From contig NZ_BMZH01000007.1 of the NCBI RefSeq assembly GCF_014652695.1, positions 1 through 64,000 of the forward strand: a stretch of 64,000 nt of DNA, written 5' to 3'. Positions 25,166 through 33,410 of this stretch are shown piece by piece. The position numbers were made by a program, and so were the translations under genes. This stretch comes from Algimonas arctica. GTDB taxonomy: Bacteria; Pseudomonadota; Alphaproteobacteria; Caulobacterales; Maricaulaceae. Positions within the stretch are counted from its first letter, which is position 1. Every line of letters starts with the position of its first letter. The notes beneath the pieces are model-generated. The model was not told where the DNA came from and did not search any database. It saw nothing but the letters and a program-made list of their open reading frames with translations.

Positions 25166-26803
25166 CTAGTGACCACTGCCTAATCGTCCGAGGCGGACAT
25201 TGTAATCGACCGCCAATTCGTAATCCGGATCATCATCGCTATCGACGATCAACTGCCCGGCTTTGTTCAGCAGCTGGTGGCAGTCATGAGTGAGGTGTCG
25301 GAGTTGTAGCTGTTTGCCGGCGGCGACATATTTCGCGGCGAGGGCTTCAATCGCTTGCAAGGCGGACTGATCGACGACGCGCGAATGGGCGAAATCGACA
25401 ATCACGGTGTCCGGATCGTCGGCGATTGTGAATAATTCTGAAAAGCCTTCGGCTGAGCCAAAGAAGAGCGGACCTTCGAGCTTATAGACTTTGGTGTCGT
25501 CCGTGACAGTCGTGTGCGCGTCGATCCGGCGCGATGCATTCCATGCATAAGCCAGCGCACTGACGATAACGCCAACGACAACGGCAACCGCCAAATCGTG
25601 CCACACGGTCACGACGGTGACGAGGATAATGACAGCCGCATCCAACTTCGGAATTCGCGTCATAATGGTCAAAGACTGCCACGCGAACGTCCCGATTACG
25701 ACCATGAACATGACGCCGACGAGCGCGGCCAAGGGAATGACTTCGATCACCGGACTGGCGAACAGGATAAAGGCGAGCAGAAATAAAGAGGCTGAAATCC
25801 CAGAGAGGCGCGTGCGCCCGCCGGATTTCATATTGATCATGCTTTGGCCGATCATGGCGCACCCACCCATACCGCCGAAAAATCCGGTGACCGTATTGGC
25901 GACACCTTGCGCGACACATTCTTGGCTCGCGCCGCCGCGTTCTTCTTTGATTTCGCCAACAAGGTTGAGCGTCAGCAGGCTCTCAATGAGGCCAATGGCC
26001 GCCAGAATGATGGCATAAGGGACAATGATTTCAAGCGTTTCGAGATTGATCGGAACCATCGGAAGATGAAACGTCGGCAGGCCGCCCTTGATTGACGACA
26101 TGTCGCCGACATTGGGCACATCAATGCCAAAACCGATCACAATCGCGGCGACAATGCCGATACCTGCGAGTGGCGCCGGGATAATTTTCGTGATCTTCGG
26201 GGTCACCCAGATGAGGAACATGGTCAGGAACACGAGGGCGAGCATCACCAACAATTGCGGCGTTTCCATCCATGTGCCGTTGAGCATGTTGAACGGGCCG
26301 GGGTGATCCGTGGCGGGCGCAGGCGACGTTTGGAACTGGGTCAGCTGCGCAAGGCCGATGACAATGGCGAGGCCGTTAACGAAGCCGAGCATGACCGGGT
26401 GCGGCACGAGACGGATGAATTTACCCAGACGGAACACGCCCGCGAGGATTTGCAAAATACCCATGAGCACGACAGTCGCGAAGAGATATTCGACGCCGTG
26501 TAGCGCAACGAGTCCGACCATGACGACCGCAAGCGCGCCTGTCGCGCCCGAAATCATCCCGGGACGTCCGCCGATCAGCGCCGTAATCAATCCGACGATA
26601 AAGGCCGCGTAGAGGCCCACGAGCGGCGCCACACCTGCGACAAGCGCGAAGGCCACGGCCTCAGGGACAAGGGCGAGAGCGACGGTCAGACCGGCCAATA
26701 GCTCGGTCTTGGTCCGACCGAAAGTAAAGGTCATTGGGCCGGATCGGCGACGGGCGGGAACGGAAATGCGGTCGGCCAGAGCCGATAAGGTCGAAGAAAA
26801 CAT
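25166..26803 (-). CDS. SulP family anion transporter with STAS domain
   Basis: A 545-residue SLC26/SulP permease. The first 420 residues contain about 12 hydrophobic segments, with the family start LLAGLTVALALVPEAVAFAL, GRPGMISGATGALAVVMVGL and GFFGGMGGCAMIGQSMINM. The C-terminal STAS domain (about 430-530) has VIVDFAHSRVVDQSALQAIE. Members carry sulfate, bicarbonate or dicarboxylates; the substrate here is not determined. A second Met at residue 24 (MTFTFGRTK) is an alternative start. It ends about 55 bases from the divergently placed hydrolase start. Confidence 0.93.
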   Translation of the reverse strand: MFSSTLSALADRISVPARRRSGPMTFTFGRTKTELLAGLTVALALVPEAVAFALVAGVAPLVGLYAAFIVGLITALIGGRPGMISGATGALAVVMVGLVALHGVEYLFATVVLMGILQILAGVFRLGKFIRLVPHPVMLGFVNGLAIVIGLAQLTQFQTSPAPATDHPGPFNMLNGTWMETPQLLVMLALVFLTMFLIWVTPKITKIIPAPLAGIGIVAAIVIGFGIDVPNVGDMSSIKGGLPTFHLPMVPINLETLEIIVPYAIILAAIGLIESLLTLNLVGEIKEERGGASQECVAQGVANTVTGFFGGMGGCAMIGQSMINMKSGGRTRLSGISASLFLLAFILFASPVIEVIPLAALVGVMFMVVIGTFAWQSLTIMTRIPKLDAAVIILVTVVTVWHDLAVAVVVGVIVSALAYAWNASRRIDAHTTVTDDTKVYKLEGPLFFGSAEGFSELFTIADDPDTVIVDFAHSRVVDQSALQAIEALAAKYVAAGKQLQLRHLTHDCHQLLNKAGQLIVDSDDDPDYELAVDYNVRLGRLGSGH

Positions 26804-26867
26804 GAGAGCGCCGATAATGTGGCTTTAATAGAAGAGGCGGCGCGTAAGCGAGCAGGCGGCGTTTAGC

Positions 26868-26887
26868 AAGCCCCACACGCGGGGCTT
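26868..26887. terminator. Hairpin downstream of the ECF sigma operon
   Basis: AAGCCCC (26868-26874) pairs with GGGGCTT (26881-26887) around a 6-base loop, 33 bases beyond the stop of the anti-sigma gene. It lacks a T run on the minus strand, so it is a weak terminator at best. Confidence 0.4.
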
Positions 26888-26919
26888 TGACGGGTGTGAG
26901 TGACTGTGACGGGTATGTG

Positions 26920-27237
26920 TTACGGGCCCTCGATGTCCACATCCGCATCAACCCAAGCGTAAAGCTCGCCAAAACCGGTGACGTCGGCGTGGGCCGCCCA
27001 GAGCTCAGCTTCATTGGGCTGGCTGCTTATGACAAAGAAGCCCGCGACCACTGTTGCGGCAATGCCCGCCGCGGCGCTCAAAAATCCGGAGTTTTGAAAC
27101 CAAGGTTTACGATCATTCGCCGCCATGAGCGGCGCTTGTGCCTGCGTCGCGGCGATGATGCGCTCGGACAAATCCGCGCGCGGCGCGGGAACGACGCTGG
27201 TTTCAAATATTTGTTTTAAATCGTCAGGCATGTTCAC
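26920..27237 (-). CDS. Putative anti-sigma factor (small membrane protein)
   Basis: A 105-residue protein with a cytosolic N-terminus (DLKQIFETSVVPAPRADLSERIIAATQAQ), one membrane helix (FLSAAAGIAATVVAGFFVI) and a short periplasmic tail rich in acidic residues. Its start overlaps the end of the ECF sigma gene by 14 bases. The position and topology fit an anti-sigma factor that holds the sigma factor at the membrane. There is no zinc-binding anti-sigma motif, so the role is inferred from context. Confidence 0.7.
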   Translation of the reverse strand: MNMPDDLKQIFETSVVPAPRADLSERIIAATQAQAPLMAANDRKPWFQNSGFLSAAAGIAATVVAGFFVISSQPNEAELWAAHADVTGFGELYAWVDADVDIEGP

Positions 27238-27766
27238 TCTCCTGCATCCAAGCTTTCAACGTTTTCCGGCCCCGAACAAGCAGGGCCTCATAGGCTTTTT
27301 CGCTTGTCCCCATAATGTCCGCAGCCTCGCGCTGTGACAGGGCGTCATCATACCGTAGCGAGAGCGCAGCGCGTTGCCGCTCCGGTAAGTTCATCATCGC
27401 AGCCTGTAACGCATCCCAGCGTTGACGCGCGACGAGGGTCGTATCTGCACCGTCCCGACGATCCGGTTCTTCGCTCATATCGCCCGGGAGATCGGGGCGT
27501 GATTTGCGCAATCGATCGTAACAGGCGTTGGTGGCGACACGGCAAAGCCACGTCAGTATGCGGGCTTCGCCCTCTCGCCATTCCGGCGCAGCGCGCCAGA
27601 ATTTTAGAAATGTATCTTGGCAAATATCCTCAGCCTCGAATTCATCTCCGAGCAAACGATACGCCAGACGGTGAACCGTCCGCATACGCCGATCCATCAG
27701 CGCGCGAAGCGCGGGTTCATTCCCGGCCCGAAGGCCGAGGATGAGATCATGATCGGGGTCAGTCAA
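27224..27766 (-). CDS. ECF-subfamily RNA polymerase sigma factor
   Basis: A 180-residue sigma-70 of the ECF type. Region 2 is seen as AYRLLGDEFEAEDICQDTFLKFWRAAPEW with the following TWLCRVATNACYDRLRK. Region 4 is LPERQRAALSLRYDDALSQREAADIMGTSEKAYEALLVRGRKTLK. It is 12 bases downstream of a multi-EF-hand protein gene and overlaps the putative anti-sigma gene, giving a three-gene stress-response operon. The promoters it recognises are not known; no clear self-promoter was found upstream of the operon. Confidence 0.93.
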   Translation of the reverse strand: MTDPDHDLILGLRAGNEPALRALMDRRMRTVHRLAYRLLGDEFEAEDICQDTFLKFWRAAPEWREGEARILTWLCRVATNACYDRLRKSRPDLPGDMSEEPDRRDGADTTLVARQRWDALQAAMMNLPERQRAALSLRYDDALSQREAADIMGTSEKAYEALLVRGRKTLKAWMQESEHA

Positions 27767-27778
27767 GAGCTGTGGCGT

Positions 27779-28423
27779 CTAGCGACGCTCACCCCTGTCT
27801 TTCCTCGGGCCGCGCGGCTTTTTACCTTCGCCTTTGGTCAACACACCGTCGCCATTGGCGTCCATGCGGACGAACAAAGCCTCGGCCATCGCGTCATATT
27901 CGGCACGGCTAACAAGGCCGTCACCATCTGCATCGAGGCGGGGGCGTTCAGCGCGGCGCGATTTGCGTTCTGCTTTTTTCTCGCCACGTTTCGCGTGTCT
28001 TTCGCCGCGTTTGGCTTCGGCCAACTCGCGCGCCACGGCGCGTTCAGCCTCAGAGATTTCGCCATCCGCATTTGTATCGAAGCGCTCCATCATTTTTTCG
28101 CGGCGCCCGTCTTTGCGGTCGCCCATATGGGATTTCATGGCGTCACGCGCGGCCAGCATTTCAGCTTCAGACACAGCGCCATCGCCGTTGGCGTCCATTC
28201 TGGCAAAATGTTCTTTGGCTTGTTCGGTGCGTTTGGCTTCGCCGAGCGCTTTCATTTCGTCGCGCGTTAACTGCCCATCGAAATTCGCATCGGCAGCGGC
28301 GAAGCGAGCGTCGCTTGCGGCCATAAATTCGGCGCGGCTGACTTCGCCATTTTTGTCGAGGTCAGTGGCGGGAGTCGCGGCTACCAAAGCAGTCGCGGCG
28401 AGAAGTAGTAGAGCTTTCTGCAT
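27779..28423 (-). CDS. Exported protein with six EF-hand calcium-binding loops
   Basis: A 214-residue protein with a signal peptide (MQKALLLLAATALVAATPA) and six canonical EF-hand loops starting at D21, D45, D77, D116, D164 and D188, for example DANGDGAVSEAE and DADGDGLVSRAE. A very basic stretch rich in Lys, Arg and Glu separates loops 4 and 5. It is probably periplasmic and calcium-binding. It opens the operon with the ECF sigma factor and anti-sigma, so it may feed calcium or envelope status to them, which is inference. AAGGAG precedes the ATG with good spacing. Confidence 0.9.
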   Translation of the reverse strand: MQKALLLLAATALVAATPATDLDKNGEVSRAEFMAASDARFAAADANFDGQLTRDEMKALGEAKRTEQAKEHFARMDANGDGAVSEAEMLAARDAMKSHMGDRKDGRREKMMERFDTNADGEISEAERAVARELAEAKRGERHAKRGEKKAERKSRRAERPRLDADGDGLVSRAEYDAMAEALFVRMDANGDGVLTKGEGKKPRGPRKDRGERR

Positions 28424-28465
28424 GACGGTCTCCTTTTTTTAAACTGTCATACACTCCAACGGGCG

Positions 28466-28487
28466 ACTGCGCCATTTCCTGCGCAGT
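28466..28487. promoter_or_regulatory. Dyad upstream of the EF-hand/ECF sigma operon
   Basis: ACTGCGC (28466-28472) and GCGCAGT (28481-28487) form a perfect 7-bp dyad with an 8-base spacer, 43-64 bases before the EF-hand start codon. It could be an operator, or a hairpin ending the upstream MinD-like gene. No factor is identified. Confidence 0.35.
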
Positions 28488-28515
28488 TATCCTGTTGTCT
28501 CTGAAAATAGCAGCT

Positions 28516-29262
28516 TTATCCGGTGCGGGCGATCCGGGCGCGATCCGTAATACCGCGCATTTTGTCGAGCACAGAGACGGGTAAGCCAGCGTCCATAGCA
28601 TGTCCGCCATAAGGCGTCGGCGCGCCGAGGTGATCGCGCACCACGTCCCGTAACATAAGCGCGGTGATGGCTGCATCTTCGAGGGGGCCCAATGAGATGG
28701 TTACAGGATCCCAGAGGCGGTTCCGGCGACGCACAGCATCAACAGTCCAATAGGCACGCATGAAACCATCAACGCGCGTGTCATAACCGAGTAGGCAAAT
28801 ATCTGACCCCGCTGCGAGCGAGGCTTGCGCCGAGGAGAGTCCAGCGGGACCGACGGTAAACACCCAGTCATAGGCGAGCGAAAGACCCGCCATTGTTCCG
28901 AGCGTGTCAGACAGGCGGTCTGGATTGATAACGCCCGCGGAAAAATGTTCATTCGAGGTGACAAACAAGGCGTCGCGGAGCTCACACCGGCCGTCGATAA
29001 AATCGTCGAGTGTGCGCGAATACAGCACGCCTGCAGCTTCCATCAACGCTCCGTCCGTGCCGTCGAGCAGCAATACAGTTTCGCCGCGACTGGCGGCTTC
29101 GCGCGCCAATCGCAGAGTCGCGCTGAGCATTTGTGCATGGCAAGATGGTTCATCCGCCGCACAGAGAACGCCAACAAGGCGTCCGGCGGGCACATATGAG
29201 GGCGCGAGCGGAAGAGGCTTGTTCGCTAAATTGTTCAGAGTCGCGGGGGGGCGAGCACGCAT
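28516..29262 (-). CDS. MinD/ParA-like protein lacking the P-loop
   Basis: A 248-residue protein whose layout resembles a MinD/FlhG/ParA ATPase: VGVLCAADEPSCHAQML where the deviant Walker A (KGGxGKT) should be, LAREAASRGETVLLLDGTDG (strand and Asp of the switch region), DWVFTVGPAGLSSAQASLAA and SDICLLGYDTRVDGFMRAYW. The glycine-lysine P-loop is absent, so it is unlikely to hydrolyse ATP. The ATG at 29262 has AGGTGG five bases upstream. The family call is by pattern only and is not firm; partners are unknown. Confidence 0.5.
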   Translation of the reverse strand: MRARPPATLNNLANKPLPLAPSYVPAGRLVGVLCAADEPSCHAQMLSATLRLAREAASRGETVLLLDGTDGALMEAAGVLYSRTLDDFIDGRCELRDALFVTSNEHFSAGVINPDRLSDTLGTMAGLSLAYDWVFTVGPAGLSSAQASLAAGSDICLLGYDTRVDGFMRAYWTVDAVRRRNRLWDPVTISLGPLEDAAITALMLRDVVRDHLGAPTPYGGHAMDAGLPVSVLDKMRGITDRARIARTG

Positions 29263-29388
29263 AAAAACCACCTTTCACCGACGTTTTTGCAACGTTCGTT
29301 GAAAGCCGTTTATCGGCAACGCCCTAAAAGCGCGCTAAGGAGCGTGGTTAAGGTGAGTTAAGCGAGTGTGAGCAACGTTGAGGAGTTA

Positions 29389-30711
29389 TCAACTTTCTGG
29401 CGCGGGGCCGAGCGGCGCTGGATCAATGACTCGGAACTGGCCGTCGCGAATACGGTAGACGGCCAAGCCGCGCTCAGGCCGACCATCGGGACCAAAGCGA
29501 AGATAGCCATCCGTGCCATAAAACCCGAGCGGGCTTTCAACCCGTGCGATCCGTTCACGCGGGTCGCCGTCCGCAACAATAGAGCCAAGTTGCACAGCGT
29601 CATAGGCCAAGCTGGCGAGCGAAGACGGCTCCGTTCCAAAAGCGCGTTCAAAGTCAGAGAGGAAAGTTTCACGGGCTTCTTTGTCAGACGCGGCAAAAAC
29701 TCCACCGCGCAAAGCGGGTTCGCGTACCGTATCATTATTATCCCAGCGCGACGTCCCCATAAACAAGACGCGAGACGGATCGATACCGTAAAATGGCAAG
29801 AGCGGCGCGAGAGACCGGAGGGCGGTTCCGCCTTCCGGTAGGAGAATGGCTTCGAAAGAATCGCGCGAGATATCGCGCGCGGCACGGCCTTCGGCATGAT
29901 ATTCGGCCAGCCGGCGGGCCGGCTCCTGCATCACAGATATATCGTCGCCTTTATACATTTCAGCGGCGGTGATTTCGCCGCCGACTCGAGCCACGGCAGC
30001 CTCATAGGCGCGTCTGACGCGACGACCATACGCGTCATCTGGGCCAAAAAAGGCGAAGTTCTGGACGCCTTCTGTCGCGGCATAGGCGACAATTCGGTCC
30101 ACTTCCGCTTCAGGGGGGAAGGAGACGAGATAGCGACCGCGCGCGGCCACGGACTGATCATTCGAAAATGAGAGTAAGGGGGTTCCGGACCGAGCGGCTT
30201 CTTGTGAGGCGGCTCGGACATTCCCGGCGATGATAGGGCCCAGAATGACATCGGCGCCCTGTTGCAGAGCCGCGCGCGCGGCAGAGCGTGCGCCGTCTTC
30301 GGTCCCTTTTGTGTCGAGTACGGTCAGGACAACGTCGGCGTCCGGGCGTTGGAACAGGGCGAGTTCCGCGGCTTGGAACATTGAATTAGCTTCGTCACGC
30401 AAACGCGGACTTTGCGCGGAGAAGGGCAGTAATAGCGCTAACCGCTTTATGTCGCGACCCGCCATATGCGGCAAAGTGATGCCGTCGCGGTTATTGTAAA
30501 ACGGCGCTGCATGGTCAGGCACAACAATGGGGGCGTCGACGACGACATCAGGTTGAAGGGGTCCGGTGGGTGCCGTCGGGTCCGTTTGTGTCGGCCCTGT
30601 CGGTTGTTGGGGGCTTTGCGTCGACGGGCCGGGCAAAGGCTGCGGATCCAGCGGAACTGTTGTACAGGCGCTCAGCATCAGGGCGGTCAAAGCCGCGACA
30701 GCTGATTTCAT
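29389..30711 (-). CDS. LpoA-like penicillin-binding protein activator lipoprotein
   Basis: A 440-residue outer-membrane-type lipoprotein with the signal MKSAVAALTALMLSAC (lipobox LSAC) and then a Pro/Thr/Gln-rich linker. A periplasmic-binding-protein fold starting at RDIKRLALLLPFSAQSPRL follows, with DVILGPIIAGNVRAASQEA, LLSFSNDQSVAARGRYLVSF (split by family spacing) and NFAFFGPDDAYGRRV. This is the architecture of the LpoA C-domain/LppC group, which activates PBP1A-type synthases. The start at 30711 is the Met directly before the signal peptide; the frame is open to 30768. It is divergent from rsmI, the usual neighbour of this family. Confidence 0.87.
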   Translation of the reverse strand: MKSAVAALTALMLSACTTVPLDPQPLPGPSTQSPQQPTGPTQTDPTAPTGPLQPDVVVDAPIVVPDHAAPFYNNRDGITLPHMAGRDIKRLALLLPFSAQSPRLRDEANSMFQAAELALFQRPDADVVLTVLDTKGTEDGARSAARAALQQGADVILGPIIAGNVRAASQEAARSGTPLLSFSNDQSVAARGRYLVSFPPEAEVDRIVAYAATEGVQNFAFFGPDDAYGRRVRRAYEAAVARVGGEITAAEMYKGDDISVMQEPARRLAEYHAEGRAARDISRDSFEAILLPEGGTALRSLAPLLPFYGIDPSRVLFMGTSRWDNNDTVREPALRGGVFAASDKEARETFLSDFERAFGTEPSSLASLAYDAVQLGSIVADGDPRERIARVESPLGFYGTDGYLRFGPDGRPERGLAVYRIRDGQFRVIDPAPLGPAPES

Positions 30712-30911
30712 CCCGCACGGTAGCGCGATCTTGGAATTTTGGGCGCGCTCGCGCATAGACTGTTTCAACAGTATCTCCCGGAATTAAACTCTGACGTCAA
30801 AACGTCCCCCAATTTTTCAAGGGCCCGACCATCAACACTTCTTCTATAAGCGCGCAGTCGCACACGCAACATGAACCCGCTGCAACAGATCGACTTGCAC
30901 CGGGCCTTTAT

Positions 30912-31712
30912 GTGGTTGCGACACCGATTGGCAATCTCCGCGATATTACGCTGCGCGCCCTCGACGTTTTGCGCGGGGCTGACTACCTCTTAGCCGAAGA
31001 TACGCGCGTGACCGCAAAACTGCTCTCTGCCTATGATATTTCCGCCTCTGTCACAGCCTATCATGACCATAATGCGGCAAAACGGATTCCCGCGCTGATT
31101 AAAGCGCTAAGAAAGGGCGAAACCATCGCGCTCGTGTCCGACGCAGGAACGCCGCTGGTAAGCGATCCGGGGTTTCGCTTGGTCCGCGCCGCCGTCGACG
31201 CCGGAATTGACGTGTTTCCACTGCCAGGGGCGAGCGCCGTTATGGCCGGACTGGTTAAATCGGGCCTGCCGAGTGATCGTTTCTTCTTTGCGGGGTTTTT
31301 ACCGCCGCGGTCCGTGGCCCGTCAGCGCGAAATTGACGGGTTGCGCAATATTCCCGGAACTCTGATTTTCTTTGAAACAGGTCCGCGAATCGAAGCTTGT
31401 TTGCGCGACTTAGCCGTCAGTTTGGGGAATCGGACGGCAGCCATAACGCGCGAATTGACCAAACATTACGAAGAGGCGCGCCACGGGACACTCATTGAAC
31501 TGGCTGACGGTATCGCCTCTGATCCCCCTCGGGGCGAGATTGTGCTGTTGGTTCACGGCCCGGAAACAAGTCGCTGGGACGGCGAAGTCGTGCGCGACGC
31601 GTTGCGCGATCATTTGGAAACGATGAAGCTCAAAGGCGCATGTGCGGAACTGGCGGAAGTCTCGGGCTGGTCCAAGCGTGAGCTCTATGCGCTCGGTCTT
31701 TCTTTGAAATAG
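30912..31712 (+). CDS. rsmI: 16S rRNA 2'-O-ribose C1402 methyltransferase RsmI; 5' end uncertain
   Basis: SAM-dependent methyltransferase acting on C1402 of 16S rRNA. The tetrapyrrole-methylase-fold motifs are VATPIGNLRDITLRALDVL, LAEDTRVTAKLL, LVSDAGTPLVSDPG, PLPGASAVMAGL and FFAGFLPP. The only usable start in frame is GTG at 30912, which cuts into the first beta strand and has no ribosome site. The conserved reading (APGLYVVATPIGN) continues upstream in frame to a stop at 30792 without any ATG, GTG or TTG. An ATG at 30871 would fit if one base were missing between it and 30912. It ends 2 bases before yraN. Confidence 0.92.
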   Translation: MVATPIGNLRDITLRALDVLRGADYLLAEDTRVTAKLLSAYDISASVTAYHDHNAAKRIPALIKALRKGETIALVSDAGTPLVSDPGFRLVRAAVDAGIDVFPLPGASAVMAGLVKSGLPSDRFFFAGFLPPRSVARQREIDGLRNIPGTLIFFETGPRIEACLRDLAVSLGNRTAAITRELTKHYEEARHGTLIELADGIASDPPRGEIVLLVHGPETSRWDGEVVRDALRDHLETMKLKGACAELAEVSGWSKRELYALGLSLK

Positions 31713-31714
31713 AT

Positions 31715-32098
31715 GTGACCGATAAACGCCCCCAGAAATCCCGTCAGCGCGCAGAGAAAGCGGGCCGAGTTGCGGAACACTGGGTCGCGCTTTATCTGAT
31801 CCTGACAGGCCACCGCATTCTCGCCCGACGCTTTAAGACGCGTTCTGGCGAAATTGATCTTGTCGCGCGGCGCGGCAAAACGCTTATCTTTGTTGAGGTC
31901 AAACAGCGCGCCAAGGCTGAACATACGATTGATCCTGTGACCGCGCGGTCGGAAGAACGGATCATTCGCGCGGGTGAGATTTTCTTGTCGCGTCACCCCC
32001 AATTTGTCGATCAAGGCGCCGCGCTCCGTTACGATATTGCGATTGTGACAGGACGCTGGCGGATTACGCATCGCCGGGATGTGTTCCGCGGGTGGTGA
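31715..32098 (+). CDS. YraN family (UPF0102) endonuclease-like protein
   Basis: A 127-residue protein with the restriction-endonuclease-like UPF0102 fold. The family signature runs AEHWVALYLILTGHRILARR, FKTRSGEIDLVARRGKTLIF and VEVKQRAKAEH, with the catalytic-like Glu-Asp and Glu-x-Lys pattern intact. It starts with GTG at 31715, two bases after rsmI, which is its usual neighbour, so the two are coupled. The biological role is not well established. Confidence 0.92.
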   Translation: MTDKRPQKSRQRAEKAGRVAEHWVALYLILTGHRILARRFKTRSGEIDLVARRGKTLIFVEVKQRAKAEHTIDPVTARSEERIIRAGEIFLSRHPQFVDQGAALRYDIAIVTGRWRITHRRDVFRGW

Positions 32099-32138
32099 CG
32101 TTAACGGCTTGGTGACGGTGTTTGTTTAGGCTTTACTC

Positions 32139-33008
32139 ATGTTTAAACCTGCTGCCCTCCTTGCCGTTCTCATGCTCTCAGCTGCGCATCTATCGAGTTG
32201 CGCCGTCGCCAGTGCAGGAATTAAAAAGGACGATGAGCGGAGTTTTGTCGGCTCTCTGAATGATGTGAATGCCGGGCGTGCCATCGAAGCCCGCCTTAAA
32301 CGGGCCTATGCTTATGAAATGGGCGGCGTCGACGTCGAAGTGGCTCAAGGTATTGCCCTGCTGACGGGGACTGCGCCGCGCCAAGAAGATCGGATCGAGG
32401 CGGCGCGTATCGCGTGGTCCGCGCCCAATATTGACCAAGTTGGCAATGAAATCATGATCAGTGATAAGCAGGGATTCATGCGTAATACCAAGGATGGGGT
32501 GCTCGAAAAATCAGTTCGCGCTCGTCTGACGGCCGACAAATATGTCAAAGGCCTTAACTTTAATATCGAGACCCATGATGGAATTGTTTATCTTTTGGGC
32601 GTGGCCCGTGACCCCGGCGAGTTGGAACGCGCGGCGAAAATCGCGTCGCTGACACGGGGCACACGCGAAGTGATCTCTTATGTGCGTATCGCGGATGTGC
32701 CGATCGAAATGCAAGTCGGTGCCCAAGCGGCGGCGCCCACCCAACGCGCCTTGCCAGATTTTCTGCGGACAGAACCTCTACCAGAACAGGACCGCACGGA
32801 TGTGCCCGCGCCTATGCGCCAAGCCCCGATGGACGAGTCTGTGCCTTACCGCACGCCGCAAATGCCCGCGCCTTACAATCTCGGCCAATCAGACAGTCCG
32901 TTTAATGTCGACCCAAATGCGCCGCCTTATTATGTTGATCCGGAAACAGGCGAACAGATCGCCGTTAAAAACTGGGTGCCACCCACAAATGATTACATGG
33001 GCGACTAG
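32139..33008 (+). CDS. BON-domain lipoprotein (DolP/OsmY-like)
   Basis: A 289-residue lipoprotein with the signal MFKPAALLAVLMLSAAHLSSC (lipobox LSSC). Two BON domains follow: about 55-105 (RAIEARLKRAYAYEMGG, QGIALLTGTAPRQEDRIEAA) and about 125-185 (EKSVRARLTADKYVKGLNF, GIVYLLGVARDPGELERAA). BON domains bind phospholipid and maintain the outer membrane. The last 100 residues are a Pro-rich, probably disordered tail not typical of DolP. It follows rsmI-yraN by 40 bases, matching the rsmI-yraN-yraP order seen in other proteobacteria. Confidence 0.9.
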   Translation: MFKPAALLAVLMLSAAHLSSCAVASAGIKKDDERSFVGSLNDVNAGRAIEARLKRAYAYEMGGVDVEVAQGIALLTGTAPRQEDRIEAARIAWSAPNIDQVGNEIMISDKQGFMRNTKDGVLEKSVRARLTADKYVKGLNFNIETHDGIVYLLGVARDPGELERAAKIASLTRGTREVISYVRIADVPIEMQVGAQAAAPTQRALPDFLRTEPLPEQDRTDVPAPMRQAPMDESVPYRTPQMPAPYNLGQSDSPFNVDPNAPPYYVDPETGEQIAVKNWVPPTNDYMGD

Positions 33009-33060
33009 ACGACGGCGTTCGTCGCAAACAGTGCCCGTTCAATAGACATCTAACGAACGC

Positions 33061-33399
33061 CTAAAGCCAGACAGCTTTCGTGGCTTTGTCCCAGCCGACG
33101 GTTGTCGTCTGCCCGTCTGTGATAGCCGGGCGTTTGAGCAGGGTCGGGTGCGTTTCGATCAAGGTGGCAGCTTTGACCGCGGTGAGGTCCGCTTTGTCGG
33201 CGTCATCTAGCCCGCGCCATGTCGTGGATCGGCGATTGAGCGCTTTTTCAAATCCAATAGCCTCGACAATCATCGTGATGTCGTCGGCGTTAAGGCCGTC
33301 GGCACGGACATCGGTCACGTCGAAATCTAATCCCGCGTCGCGCAATTCTTTGATAGCCTTACGGCAGGTATCGCAGGTTTTTAGGGCAAAAACTTTCAT
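33061..33399 (-). CDS. ArsC/Spx/YffB-family thioredoxin-fold protein
   Basis: A 112-residue protein of the arsenate-reductase-like family (YffB type). It starts MKVFALKTCDTCRKAIKEL with a CxxC, where classical ArsC has a single active Cys. It ends with LLKRPAITDGQTTTVGWDK, the family Arg-Pro motif. YffB-type proteins are glutathione-dependent reductases of unclear substrate, so arsenate reduction is not implied. It follows the lipase gene by 11 bases on the same strand. Confidence 0.85.
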   Translation of the reverse strand: MKVFALKTCDTCRKAIKELRDAGLDFDVTDVRADGLNADDITMIVEAIGFEKALNRRSTTWRGLDDADKADLTAVKAATLIETHPTLLKRPAITDGQTTTVGWDKATKAVWL

Positions 33400-33410
33400 G
33401 CCGGTCATCC

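Noticed and set aside
29348-29361. TTAA-N6-TTAA resembling a CtrA box upstream of the MinD-like gene
   Set aside because: The spacer is 6 rather than 7 bases, so it does not match the required geometry.
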